A stretch of DNA of 64,000 bases from Tolypeutes matacus (taxonomy: Eukaryota > Chordata > Mammalia > Cingulata > Chlamyphoridae): contig JAKSZT010053764.1 in the NCBI GenBank assembly GCA_026826555.1, positions 36,197,907-36,261,906 on the forward strand, in the 5' to 3' direction. The position numbers and the translations under genes were made by a program. Positions 1-11,236 of this stretch are shown here, piece by piece (position 1 is the stretch's first letter; every line of letters starts with the position of its first letter). The notes beneath the pieces were generated by a model. The model saw nothing but the letters and a program-made list of their open reading frames with translations, searched no databases and was not told the origin of the DNA.

Positions 1-551
1 TGTTGGGATTTATACTGTTGGGGTGTGCTGTGCTTCCTGGATCTGCACATCCATCTCTCTCAATAGGGCTAGTAAGTTTTCAGCCATTATTTTCTTCAGC
101 ACTCCTTCTGTTCCCTTTCCCTTCTCTTCTCTTTCTAGGATGCCCATAATGTGTATATTTGTGTGTTTTGTGTTTTTCGCTAAATCCCTAAGTACCTGCT
201 GGATTTTTCCTATCTTTTTGTCTATCTGTTCTACTATCTGTTTGATTTCAGATGTGTTGTCTTCCACATCACTAATTCTTTCTTCTTCCTGTTCAAATCT
301 GCCGTTATGTGAATCCAGCATCTTTTTGATTTCTTGGATTGTGCCATTGATCACCATCATATCTGTTATCTTTTTATGTATGTTTACAATTTCTTCAGTA
401 CGTTCTCCCAGTGTCTTCTTAATATCCTTAATCTCTTCCTTCACTTCATTAAGTTGGTCCATGATATTTGTTTGGAAAGCTTTGATTAGTTGTTCGTTCG
501 ATGTTCTGCATCTCTTCCTGGTTTTTTAGTTTGTTCATTGGACTGGTCCAT
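1..551 (-). pseudogene. L1 ORF1 (RNA-binding coiled-coil protein), N-terminal part, broken
   Basis: The start ATG is at 551 on the minus strand, in the context MDQSNEQ also seen at 63,405. An extra A in the A-run shortly after the start (near 525-530) and a 4-base duplication (gaac, near 495-502) shift the frame, so the long open frame restarts at an internal ATG at 462. From there about 150 residues are open: heptad-rich, charged sequence (MDQLNEVKEE, then EIVNIHKKITD) typical of the L1 ORF1p coiled coil, leading towards the central RNA-recognition region. ORF1p normally trimerises through this coil and packages L1 RNA. The C-terminal half is beyond the window. The frameshifts make a functional product unlikely. 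Confidence 0.8.
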
Positions 552-1727
552 GTCTTCCTGTTTGTCAGTGTGGTTTGTAATTTTTTGTTGCCCTATAGTC
601 ATCATTTTATCTTGATGGGTTTATTTGGTTGATTAGCTTCTCTCTCTGTTCTAGAGTTTTATTTAGCTGGTGGTTCTGTGTGAGTGTTAAGTTTTCTCTT
701 TGCCACTTTTTCTTCTTATTTTATTTCCTTGCTTCTTTCTATATTCCCTTGAATGCAAAAGATTAGGGCCAGAGGAATCGAAAGATGTGAGAAAGGAAGA
801 AGGATAATAGTAATATTGATAGAAGTTAGAAGAGGGGTGTATAAGGCTTAGTGAAATGAATATTTAGCTCATGTAAGCAGTGTAGAGTAATAGGGAAAAA
901 AGTGGAGTACTTACAATGGACTGGGAAACCAAATAGAGGAATATATACATATAATGATTTAGAAGGCTACTATGATGAGGAGGGAGAGAAAGAGTAAAGA
1001 AAGGGCTGAAAGGAAAAAGTTAATATTACTAAAAAAAGAAGAAAACAGAATAGATAGAATAGAAATTGACACCCTTAAGTTGTGGGCTAATGAAAAAAGG
1101 TGGTATGTAAGAACCACAACAGAAAGCAGAAGGCAGAAAGATGAAGGAATGAAAAGAGATAGCGTTGGGAGACAAAATCAATATAGACGGAGAATGGGAA
1201 ATCATGGAAGAAGAAGCACAGCAAAGAAGAGACAAGCTAGCAGCACCTAATTAAAAAAAAAAAAAAAAAGAAAGAAAAAAGAAGCGGGGGAGGAAAGAGG
1301 AAAGAAAAGTAAAAGACAACAAATAAACAGAAAAACCAACCAACCACACAAGCAAGCAGTCAAACAAATCTAAGGAAGAACAGTGTTCCTTCTTGGGCCC
1401 TTGTGGAACCTCTCAGCCTGCTTGTATTTATCAATCAATTGCCCGGCAAGGTTCTATCTGCAGATTTTGAGGCAGATTTTAGCTATTAAACTAAATTATA
1501 AAGAAAAATTCATTTTTTATTTTTTAAAGTGACTGTCTTCTTTTTTTGGTAAAATAAGGGACCCAAAATATGTCCTCTTCTAGACCACCTACTTCACTGA
1601 GGGGACACTAACTAGGCTTGTGAACACTAATCAAGCACTTCCCACTTCCTGGCCTCCCCAGGGGAGCTGAAGCTCTCATGCTAGTCAGTGCAGAACGATA
1701 AAAATGGCTGACTCTGCCCCATCTGGA

Positions 1728-2158
1728 GCCAAGCCTGAGTATCACTGGGCTGTTGGTAAATCAGGCTTCCTCAGTAGATTCACCTCTTCCCTCAGCCTGG
1801 CTCTGCTTCAAGCCAGCTTACGTGTTCCCGAAAGCTATGAGGGGGTCCAGGCAGCCAAATTGACAGAAACGAAACCTCTCTCCACCTTCTGTCAGAACCC
1901 TCCCACTCTTGGAGAACGTTCCCTCTCACCGGATTGCTGGTGGGGGTTGGGGTGTATCCCTGAGCAGCTAGGTAAGTCAACTTCCTCAGCAGATTCGCCA
2001 CTCCCCTCAGCCTGGTCCTGCTTCAAGCCAGCTATTTTGCTCCCCAAGTCTTCAAGGGGTTCCAGGCAGCAAAATCCACAGAAAGGAAAGTCCTCTCGAC
2101 CCTCCACCAGAATACTCCCACTCTTGGAGATCACTCCCTCTCACCAGGCTGCCTCGGG
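1728..2158 (-). repeat. Two 215-bp tandem monomers in the 5' UTR of L1 copy A
   Basis: Two similar units lie head to tail. Shared landmarks recur at a fixed 215-base distance: ccctctcacc begins at 1,921 and its counterpart ccctctcacc at 2,136. The same spacing holds for the 'cagcctgg' plus 'gcttcaagccagct' block and the 'ccactcttggaga' block. The units are diverged from each other, so the duplication predates this insertion. Rodent L1 promoters are also built from tandem monomers of roughly 200 bp; a promoter role here is inferred from that analogy only. Confidence 0.75.
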
Positions 2159-2397
2159 AGTCCTCGGTTCAAGCTAGCCTCTTTCCCTGAGGGTGAGGCT
2201 CAGCCATCTGTGTTAACCTTCACGGGCAGGGTTAAAACTCACGAATCTCTACTGAGCAATCAACGCGTCGAGCTGCCTCCAGATAGATGTCCCAAGCTTC
2301 TCGCTCCATGCGCCCATAGCACAGACTCCCGGGCAGGACCCCGTCCCCAATCAGCCGTCCTCAAAGAGCTAGTCAGTGAGTGCCCTCCTAAACCGAT

Positions 2398-2406
2398 GCC
2401 ATCTTG
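2398..2406 (-). promoter_or_regulatory. YY1-type motif at the 5' end of L1 copy A
   Basis: The minus strand reads CAAGATGGC within the first 20 or so bases of the element. The equivalent motif in human L1 lies at about +13 to +21 and positions transcription initiation through YY1. Binding here is inferred. Confidence 0.5.
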
Positions 2407-2412
2407 ATCTCA

Positions 2413-3740
2413 GCAGACTTTTTTGACCCCAGTATTTCCTCTGTCTTGAGAATCAATATGATACTGAGGACAAGAAAAATAATTACTAAGGCCCTGAAAA
2501 CTGAGCACTCCATGAGGCCAACATTTGTTGGAGCTCTCCCAGGAAACTAATATTCATTTGCCCTACACCCCACTCCCCACCAACCCAGTTTTGCTTTGTT
2601 ATTAACAATAAAGACTTTGTTTATGTACAAAGCAGCTATGGTCATGGTCTTAATCAACTTGTTTAATCCTCACCTAAAGTTATTGAACAGCAAAAATTCC
2701 GAGCAACTGAGTCATAGTGCATTGCTCACATGGATCCCACGTTACCGATTAGATAGCTAGCTGCCAGACAGTAGCATCATAACTAAGGTTATATTCCTGA
2801 CCAGGTTCACCACATCTAATTATTTGTGTTACCAGAAAAATGTTATAAATGAAGATACTCTTGATATAAATCTAAGTAGTGATTTCAAATGGTAAAATGA
2901 TGTTTCACAACCCATAAAAGAAGCATAAATACACCTTATGCATTGATTATTCAAATGGTCTTTATGAACTATAAAGTGTGCATATAGCACATAAAATAAC
3001 AAACTATATCATAAATTTGGCCTAGCTCAAATTAATATGCTTGCTATGACATGTGTTACAGTCAATTCACAGCTTTTAAATTTAGAGCCATTTGGAGGCA
3101 TTATTTGAATGATCAAAAATAATTTAAAAATCTATCAAAGGAAGTTTGATCATTTTAAAAAATAAGTAATGTTTTTTTCTGTAGCAAGTAGGAGCATTTG
3201 GAATCAGTTCAGTGACCATAATGCTGCACTGAAATTTGGGGTGTAGATCTTTTTTTTTTTTTTTTTTAAAGAGCCATTGAAAATCTCTGAGGATTTTCAT
3301 AGTGAGTGTTTGAAGAGCAGTAGACTTATATCTGGCTCTTCTGTTCATCTTATTTCTCTCTTCTCTCAGCAACTGTAAGGGCAGAATGGAATAAGAAAAG
3401 TCACAGAAAGGCCCCTTAAGCAATAGGGGAAGATGGAATTGAGGAAGGACAGTCATAGCTCTTTGCTCTTGAGAGGTAGGGAATATTTATTGACTGATGA
3501 TACAAATATATATGAAAACAATATATATGTACATAAACATACATATATAAATATAAGCTATCATGTATGATGTATTATATAAATATAGGTATGTGTGTGT
3601 ATATATATCTGAGCTTCAGATCTTTATTTAGCCCATCTGGTAGAGCTGCTGCCTTTTTCAGATATAATTGACGTCTGGTGTAAAACTGTGTTGCAGAACT
3701 TCTATAAGTTATCAATCAGAACTTCTAGTTAACAATCCTT
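2413..3740. other. Unique AT-rich sequence
   Basis: I see no coding exon or clear repeat. There is an AT-rich alternating purine/pyrimidine stretch around 3,500-3,610 (repeated atatat and tatgtg) and a T-run at 3,250-3,267. The minus-strand frame of 110 codons at 3,124-3,456 spans that T-run and reads a poly-lysine stretch, so it is a chance frame. Confidence 0.5.
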
Positions 3741-3925
3741 ATTCCATTATTTGATAGCTCCATGAATTTGTGATTATTTATCTATTTGAGCTTCAATTTC
3801 TTCATCTATAAAATGGAAATCATAATACCAACTCCTTAAGGCTGGGGTGACGATTACATGAGATAATAAAAAAATACTTAGCGCATAGAATCTGATGCAT
3901 GATTGAGATGTGCTCAAAAGAATAG
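3741..3925 (+). repeat. MIR-type SINE fragment
   Basis: The sequence follows the MIR pattern: a stretch like 'agcttcaatttcttcatctataaaatgg', then 'aataccaactcc', 'gacgattacatgagataat', and the decayed end 'tacttagcgcatagaa'. It is an ancient mammalian tRNA-derived SINE, strongly diverged. The 5' tRNA part is not recognisable. Confidence 0.65.
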
Positions 3926-6814
3926 TTGTTATAATGATTTTTTTCTATTATTATTATTTTTACTTCTAATAATAGTGTTAATTAAATGGAATTTATCATG
4001 CAAAGTGCAAAGTGTTACCTAAAAGAGACTGACTATATTATGGTTTAAGTATTTACTTCTGTTACTCAAGTTTCTTTAAACTAGTTTGTTTATAAATATG
4101 TTTCTAATCTGAGCTCTAATTAAAACATTTTTTCCTAGGCAATTATTCTTATTCATATTTAAGGACAAGCCAAGTCAATGTGGATGAGAGGAAAAGAGCC
4201 AGACCATTGGAGGCTAACCTTTTTAGCCTTGGCCTATAACCGGCCGTTGAGAAGTTTATGGGAAAGACAAGGAAGGTAAAACAAAAAGAGGGGAGGCTTT
4301 CCAGAGGTTGCTAAAGGTGGGTCCTGGAAACAATTGCAGTCTCTTTGGTTCTGAGGTTTATTAAAACACCACAAAATCCTTATTCCTACTTTGATCTTTT
4401 GACTTAAGAGAATGTCATGCAGTTGGCACCAAAATGATCAAACTTGTCCATTTTGGTACATCTTGCAGGCAAGTGAGACAGTGGGAGAGGAGAGATTAGA
4501 TAGCATACATGTCTTTTGAGAGTGTGATATCAACCAGATGTTAGAAAGAAAATACAATATGCACTCCAGCATTACCAGCCAATGTCCATAATTATAAGAG
4601 CTTCATCAATCTGGTGTTCTATTTGGCTTCAAACATATCAGAGGCTCAAGTCATTCAGCTTGGTATAATGTTTTCTGAGGATTTGGTGAGATCATTTTCT
4701 TGCCTCAAATATTTAATTGAGCCAATTGTGAGTAATGAGGTCTGTTCCTTCACAACCCACAAGTAGTTATCACACTCAATATCCTTAATCATAAGTTATA
4801 TTTCATCTTTGGCCTTCTGCACAGGGAGAAGGATTTAGTGGGAAATTCCATGAAAACACTGGTCCTCAAAAATATTTTGACCACTTCAGGCTGCTTTTCA
4901 GGTGCTTCATTCCTGCTCTCTGCCAATGTAAGTATTCCTTAGAAGGCTTGGGAGAGTTTGCAGCCTTTTGGCCTATGGTTAAACTATTATTTTAACTATT
5001 CCTTTTACTGAGTACCACTGAAGGTATAATTTTAGTTCATTTGATTTATTTTACTTGTTTTCTTAAAGACACCCCTGCTTTACTGGGAACACAAATTGAA
5101 CAAAATGATACCAAGCACAATACAACAAGAACAAAAAACAGTGAGTAACCCATTGGCCAACTTTTGAGGTATGGCTAATAAGCCAATAAATTTTTATGTC
5201 AGGAAAAATCCTCAGCACCAATGCTTGGGTATAGAGTTCTGTAAAAGCCTTAGTCTTGCTGTGAGCAGGATTTTTTCCTTAAAAAAAGGAAAGGAGATTA
5301 CAGGAAAAAATACTAGTTGGAGAAAAGAATAGTTGGAGAATTCTTTTAAAAGAATTTATATATGAATAATCCCTAAGGATGTTATTTAGATATGAGTATT
5401 TCAGCTTCCCTAAAATGGAAGTGAATCCCAAAAGGGGATTATAATTTTTATAGATTGTGTTTTAGAGAAAGTAAAATGGGAAAGGAAAGATAAAAAGGCA
5501 TATTCCTTTGCAAATGTTCAAAGCTTAGATAGTAAATTCATGAGTAGCAATTCTGTTTTGTTTGTCTATAAGTTGTATATAGTGCAGTTTTGGATGCATA
5601 GTGTTTCTGTCGTGCTTCCATCAGTCCTGGTTCAACGATTTGCATCCCAAGTTGCTAGTCTCACATTGGCTATGTGTTAAAATTGCCTTATGTCATACAA
5701 CCCATGCCATTTACAAAAAGATTTTCATAGTGGAACAAACTTGAAAAAAAAACACAAAATATTTCCATGAAAAGCAATTTGCTTTGCTGGGCTTTGCCTG
5801 TACTCCCTGTGCAATTACCGTAGATTATATGAGTTTGCAAATGAGCTCTCTTCCTTGCAGCCCACTCTCTGAATCTCCTGTGAAGTCATAATCCTCTGTT
5901 TGTGCAGCAAGTCTGTTGTCATGGAGATTAATGTGATGTTACAAATTTGCCGCTATTTGTGACTTCATTGTAGAATAGGCCTGAATGAGAAATTAATCTC
6001 TGAATTCTTCACCAAATATTTGGTGAGTCAGATAAGAGGAGGTGAAAGCATTTCCGTTTTCATTTCTTACTTGGGAGGTGGGAGTGCTTTCAGCGGTGAA
6101 CAAAACAAATATTTATGAAATAATTTTTTTAAATTGTTAAAATAAATATTTTTGAAAAGAACTTGAAACATGTGAAACACTAGGATAAAATTTATATTCT
6201 GCTTAGGCAAGCTCCTGCTTGAGAAACCGTCTTGTCAATGTCATTTTCTGAACAAGTTTTTCCTTGGTACCACCATGTTTACTTTCTTTGTAAAGGAAAG
6301 CTAAACAGTGAGCACTCTAGTGCATAAGCTCCTCAACCATTGAGATATTGAATTCTGATCTTTAATAAACCAACATTGATTTACTTCACTGCTTCTGTTT
6401 GCTTAGTTAAGCTCCATTGGCATAGGAAAAGGCACACATAATTTAATCAAATTGCTTTTTTTCATTTGATTTTTTATTAGTAGAGCAAAGCAAGCTCTAA
6501 GCATTCAGAATTTATTTTTACCAGTAAAAAAGCTATCTTCTCTCTTGGAAGAGAAGTTTGAAATTATTGTTAATTTCATCCCTCATTCCTGATATATATA
6601 GACAAATAAAATACAACAGAAGATCTTATTTCTGAGTGTCAGATTTACTCTTTCTTTCTTCACATCAGTGTTGACTCTTGAAGAATCCAGTATAACATCT
6701 CAACAGGATTGAGCTTGGATATTTTCAGATTTCAGATGCAGATAAACAAGTCAATATCTTTAACATTTTAATTAGGCAACTTTTTTTGTTCTTCTTAGAA
6801 CTGAAATTTTTCTC
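3926..6814. other. Unique sequence, including a conserved-element candidate at 5,780-6,090
   Basis: There is no open frame of note on either strand. Short coding-like stretches on the minus strand between about 4,350 and 4,810 are interrupted by stops and could be a very decayed retrocopy. A compact GC-balanced block at about 5,780-6,090 stands out from its AT-rich surroundings. Confidence 0.4.
5780..6090. promoter_or_regulatory. Candidate conserved noncoding element
   Basis: The block is free of recognisable repeats and dense in transcription-factor-like words: 'gtcatggagattaatg', 'gtgacttcattg', 'ccaaatatttggtgagtcag' (a palindromic AT core next to a TGAGTCA AP-1 site) and 'gagaaattaatctc' (an inverted repeat around TTAAT). 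This is a judgement by eye from composition and motif density, not from an alignment. Confidence 0.25.
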
Positions 6815-6965
6815 ATCATAGTTCAGCCAATTGATAGATGAAGAATCTGAGACTTGGAAAAGTGAAGTGATTTACTGAAGGTCATGAGGCTAATTGGTTG
6901 ACAATTTTGGGAAAGAACCCTGGGATTTTAAGAATTCAGGTCTAGATTATCAATGCCACTTGAAA
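6815..6965 (-). repeat. MIR-type SINE fragment
   Basis: In antisense orientation the MIR landmarks appear as 'gatgaagaatctgagacttgg', 'gtgatttactgaaggtcatgaggcta' and 'ccctgggattttaagaattcagg'. It is diverged and partial. Confidence 0.6.
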
Positions 6966-7690
6966 ACCAACCTTATTTATTTATCTTCTTGATTTTATTT
7001 CAAATTAGAGAGAGAAAACTTATTATCCTAAATGTAAAGGTTGATGTTAATCAAAATTTTCATGCCTAACTTTTGTTAGGTTTATTTTTTACCTAGATTG
7101 TGTATAGTTCCAAATGTAGGTCCTAGTTATTTCTGTGGGAAGGAAATCAGTAACTTATTTTAGAGCATGAGTGGGATTCATGCAATAGCTTATGATGTTG
7201 CTTTTCTGGAGGCCTAGACTTGCCAGCTTTACTGAAAGAATGACAAGGTCAAAAAGCTATGATTTCTGTTTTTCTGCACAACACATTTGTTTCTTCTGGC
7301 GCCCTGTGAAAGGTTAAAAATATAGGATTAGTACTTTAGCTTTGTGAAATTTGTCTTATCAACTGTTATAAATTTTTATGTATACAGTTCTGAATCGTAC
7401 TAACTAGAGATATTTCTTTACTAATAGAATATTTCCTTTTCTTGTTTTCCAATGTTTGATGTGTTGGGAAGAGCTTTTCTTCTCTTTGCTTGTTTCAAAC
7501 AAGGAAGCATTTTTCCTCTAGTGACTGCTGGAAGGCACCTTCTTACTATGTGGGGATTAAGCTTGGGTTTATGGAAGGCAGAATCTATGGCAAAGTGTCG
7601 AGAAAGAAGCTGGGAACTTGATGGATGTGTAGAAGTGCTAAATCAAACAGTCCTAAAACTTGACTTCCTTTTGGACTTCCTTTGACATGA
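6966..7690. other. Unique sequence, nothing identified
   Basis: AT-rich sequence without a recognisable repeat or exon. The small frames at 7,452-7,685 (+) and 7,585-7,836 (-) overlap each other and show no domain. Confidence 0.4.
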
Positions 7691-7699
7691 GATAATAAA

Positions 7700-8218
7700 T
7701 TTCCAAAATACTGTGCCTTCCTTCTTGGCCCCATCTGCCTTCCAGGCCTCAACCATTGTCCTGCTTCCTGGCCAGAGTGAGGGCAAAGCTTCCATGTGCC
7801 TTCTGTATCTGGAGCTGCAGTGACTCCAGTGCCCAAATGAAGCTCTAGTTCAACCCAACTGGACTGACTGACGCTCTAGTTTTCCTCCCTAGTAGCTGCC
7901 TAGAGGGTCTAATAGTGCAATCCATACATGAGAAGGATTTTACATAAGAGTTGAGAAGGAGCTGGCAGATAAATTGCTAGCCTGTCCCCCCTCTATGGAC
8001 TACTTGCCAATGTAGTGGTTCCATATAGAAAACATCCTGCATAATTGAGCAAACCAGTTACATTTTTATAAAGCTGTGGCCAGCTGGACAATGTGCCACC
8101 TTGTAATGATCTCTCTCCTTTTGTGCCTCATTCCCTTTTTCCTTCACTCTTGCTTTCCTGGGATTATATCCCCTGAGTCCAATAAAATGTTGTTTTCTAG
8201 GGAGCCCAGTCTAAGACA
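7700..8218 (+). mobile_element. LTR-like sequence (probable ERVL-type), 3' end at 8,218
   Basis: The 3' boundary looks like an LTR end: a C/T-rich stretch 'tgatctctctccttttg', 'gggattatatcccctgag', an AATAAA polyadenylation signal at 8,181-8,186, and a terminus 'gagcccagtctaagaca' ending in CA. The 5' boundary is not clear. The following 0.75 kb (8,219-8,986) may be retroviral internal sequence, with purine-rich text such as 'agaggagaacagaggagaa', but I cannot assign it. Low confidence as to family. Confidence 0.35.
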
Positions 8219-8986
8219 ACTGAAATTAGCAGAGGCCCTAGAATGAAGATCCTCAGGATGTTGGATTGCTTCCTAGTGGAGGGCAATAGATGCCTGCTTG
8301 CTGCTGGGGTAAGGTGTGATAATAAACTCTGACATGCATGGCCTCACAAGTACTGAAGTTTAACTTGGTGGTAAATTAGGGTAAGGTGCAGATAAGGGCA
8401 AGACATTGGGAACTTAAATTGCTGTTGTAATTGATTGGGAAGGCAGAAAAAAATAATACAAGAATTATGGCATGGGATGGTTGCTTTTGATGACACTGGA
8501 TAGATTCAGGTCAAATAGTTATTTACATAATCATGCTGTGAAAGCTAGAGGACATCTATGGCAGTCTTAAAGAGGATGAGCTAAAAAAATAACATTGGGC
8601 TTGGGATCTAATTATAACGGTGACAGACAGCTACAAAGGAAACAAACAACTTCTCAAAAAAAAAGTGAAAGTCAGGGCCCTGGTAAGGAAAGAGTAGGAT
8701 GCTGAGACCAATCATGGAGACATTTAAGTTGATGAGCCTAAAAATCTTGAACCCTCCCATGCCCCTCCATATATTTGACCATCAGAAGCAGCTCCTTTTC
8801 CCTTTCCAGAGGAGAACAGAGGAGAATGACCATGTGGTACCTGGAAACTGCAGTGTCTTTACATAAAGCAGTTACCTAGCAAGATGATTGATTCTCCCCA
8901 CTATTCATCCCTACTACCCTCATCTAGGCAGATAACCAAAGTCATGCTTTGGTTAATACATACCATGAGGGAATATGGAGGGAGGG
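8219..8986. other. Unassigned sequence between two LTR-like elements
   Basis: It has no significant open frame. It may be the decayed internal region of the element ending at 8,218, but this is inference from position only. Confidence 0.3.
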
Positions 8987-9556
8987 TGTGGCAGTTTGAA
9001 GTTCTTTTATGAATCCCAAAAAGAAAAATAATATGTCTTTGAACTAATCCATTCCTGTGGGTGTGAGACCCTTTCAATTGGGCTATGTAAGTGAGGCATG
9101 ACTCAGGTTGAGTCTAGCACCCTTGCTGGATCTGATAAAAATGGAGACTCACAGAGAGACAGGCACAGTGGAAAAGGGAGCTCTGCCATCTTTGATCCTG
9201 CCATATGAGAGAAAGGACTCCAGGTTCACCCATAAATGCAGAAAGGCAGAGAAGTCTCAAGAGACTGAGAGAGGAGGCCTGGAAAGAGACAAGCCCTATG
9301 CTTTGTTGCCGACAGCTGAACCCTGGGAGATGGTAGATTCTGGAGGAGAAGGCAGACATCAGCAGCCATATTTGCCATGTGGCTGGACACCAGGATTACC
9401 AGTAGCTGAATTTGGTGAGAAAGCATCTCTGAAGGTGCCTTGATTTTGACATTTCATGGCTTCAGAACTGTAAGTTTTACCCCAAATAAAATTCCCATTA
9501 TAAAAGTCAACCCATTTCTGGTACTTTGCATTGGCAGCTTTTGGCAACTTAAGACA
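8987..9556 (+). mobile_element. ERVL/MaLR-type 5' LTR (family X, copy 1)
   Basis: The LTR starts 'tgtggcagtttgaagttctt' and ends 'ggcaacttaagaca', the TG...CA form of a retroviral LTR. It has an AATAAA signal at 9,485-9,490, close to the 3' end. Three other copies of the family lie in the window (31,391-32,034 minus; 49,532-50,393 minus; 59,068-59,380 plus). The sequence after it matches MaLR internal sequence, beginning with a primer-binding-site-like 'ggtggtgggagtgg', so this is a 5' LTR and not a solo LTR. The five bases gaggg on both sides are then probably a coincidence. Open frames within it are not genes. Confidence 0.75.
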
Positions 9557-11236
9557 GAGGGGAATACGGTGGTGGGAGTGGATCCCAATGAGCCCATTGG
9601 ACCCACTGAAACTCTGGTGTTAAGAGTTGTGGGGATGGGGGAAGAATATAAATCTGGATGCCATGAAAATACTCACCTTTCACTTGGAGTTCGGTGCTCT
9701 GGCAGGGATACCTGGAGCTGTGTGTAATAATTTGTTGGGATGGTTACTCAAATTCCACAAACAACAATGGCCATCATTAAACAGGATTAACATTCCAGAA
9801 CTGCCTTGGTATGGGATGAAGGAAGGAGTCAGAAAACTTAGGGAAGTGAGAATTTATCTATGCATTACTATGTAATATTTGAGAATCCATCACCCTGGGG
9901 GTGGGGCAGGGGACACTACTTTTACTTAGGCAATAAAGAATATACTCTTATGTAGGGCACTGGAATCTTTGAGAAGTCTAGTAACGGTTGTCCTCTGTAG
10001 ACTGTGTGTTAGTTTGAGATGCTGCCATGACCCTGGGCTTCCTCATATCAATGGAGATGTTAGATTCTAAAACAGAATAGACCAAATTGCAATCTTTAAC
10101 CATCAGACACAAACTATATGTGTTTACTGTAATGCACAGCAAAGGCAGAGTGACAGAGTGTGTTTGCCCCCAGGGATCTATGGCCGTAAATTATAGATCA
10201 TGGGTGTCCTTGTGGTGCAAAATAGGATAGTGACTAGAATATTGTTCAATGTTTACAATAATAAAAATAATTAAATTAAAAAAACCCTGAAGGTGTTGAG
10301 TAGAAGGTTGATACCCATTGCCACAATGGAAAATTGTGGTTCTTCATTAAATTTCCAAATCTATATCAGTTCACTGACTTATAGCCCATTGATTGAAGGG
10401 GAGACCAGGTTTCCATGAAAAGGACTCTGCAATTCTCCCAAAAGTATATGTGGAAAAATATTCTGTGCTTATTCTCCAGGGAGCAACTCATCTCTGGGGG
10501 AAAAGAATATCAGACTTTTCAGGGCTTGTTAAATATGTGCCAACACTGATACCTGGAAGACCTGAACTGTTACCATAGTCTTCTATGTGAGGGTTTATGG
10601 ACACCAAGTGATAAATGACTTTATCTTGGTATCATGGGTTTGAGGATCCATTCTGTGATTATTTCCCCAGTCCAGTAGGGTATAATTGATAGATATACTA
10701 TACATAGAAGCTGGTTGAACCCTTACATTGGTTTCCTGACCCTTGAAGCCATTAATGAAAAGCCATTAGGGTAGGAAGGGCACGAGGAAGTCCCTAAAAT
10801 TGCCCCAACCCCTGCCATATAGCCATAATAGTAAATAAGTAGTACTGCATCTTGAGAAGATTTGCAGAGATTACTATCACTGTCAAAGACTTGAAAGATG
10901 CAGGAGTAGTGGTCCCTATTTAATTCCCTTATCTGCACTCTGCAAAAAGCAGAGAGATCATGGCAGCAGATAATGGGCAATGATAAACTTAACCAGCCCT
11001 AATGGAAGCTTCCATACTGAATCTGGTATCTTCACTGAAGCAAATCAACACTGCCTTTTTAGTTTAATGTGTGCCTATTGATTTGGTGAATGCTTTCTTT
11101 TAAATTGCCATCAATAGAGAGAATCAAAACATATTCAACTTTACCTAGCAAGGACAGCAGTACACTGGCACTGTTTGTCCTTAGGACTCTATTAACTCTC
11201 CTGCTTTCTATCTTAAGGGGTTTTGATCATTATATC
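9557..11236 (+). mobile_element. ERVL-MaLR internal region, decayed gag/pol-derived sequence
   Basis: Several stretches follow the internal region of mammalian MaLR elements (THE1/MST/MLT1 internal) in the right order: 'gtgagaatttatctatgcattact', 'aatttccaaatctatatcag', 'gaaggggagaccaggtttcc', 'aagtgataaatgac', 'ggttgaacccttacattgg', 'gacttgaaagatgcaggagtagtggtccc', 'gaagcaaatcaacactgcc' and 'attgatttggtgaatgc'. The later ones derive from an ERVL-like reverse transcriptase. The reading frame is destroyed by stops and indels. The match ends near 11,236, just after 'gggttttgatcat', and no 3' LTR follows, so the provirus is truncated. Confidence 0.75.

Larger units (their letters stand above)
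1..2412 (-). mobile_element. L1 retrotransposon copy A, 5' portion (5' UTR and start of ORF1), runs off the window
   Basis: The minus strand reads as a LINE-1 from its 5' end near 2,412 through a 5' UTR of about 1.86 kb into ORF1, cut by the window edge at base 1. It matches the first 2.4 kb of the plus-strand L1 at 61,543-64,000 along its whole length. The 5' UTR contains the YY1-type CAAGATGGC motif, two 215-bp tandem units, and an A-rich segment before ORF1. The plus-strand frame of 157 codons at 1,704-2,177 lies antisense to the 5' UTR repeats and is not a gene. The body of ORF1 and all of ORF2 would lie outside the window. Recognition of L1 is secure from ORF1; the subfamily is not known. 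Confidence 0.9.

Noticed and set aside
1704..2177. 157-codon plus-strand frame
   Set aside because: Antisense to the L1 5' UTR monomers; an open frame by composition only.
8982..9561. gaggg on both sides of the LTR at 8,987-9,556 as a solo-LTR duplication
   Set aside because: Internal MaLR sequence follows directly, so the right-hand gaggg belongs to the internal region.
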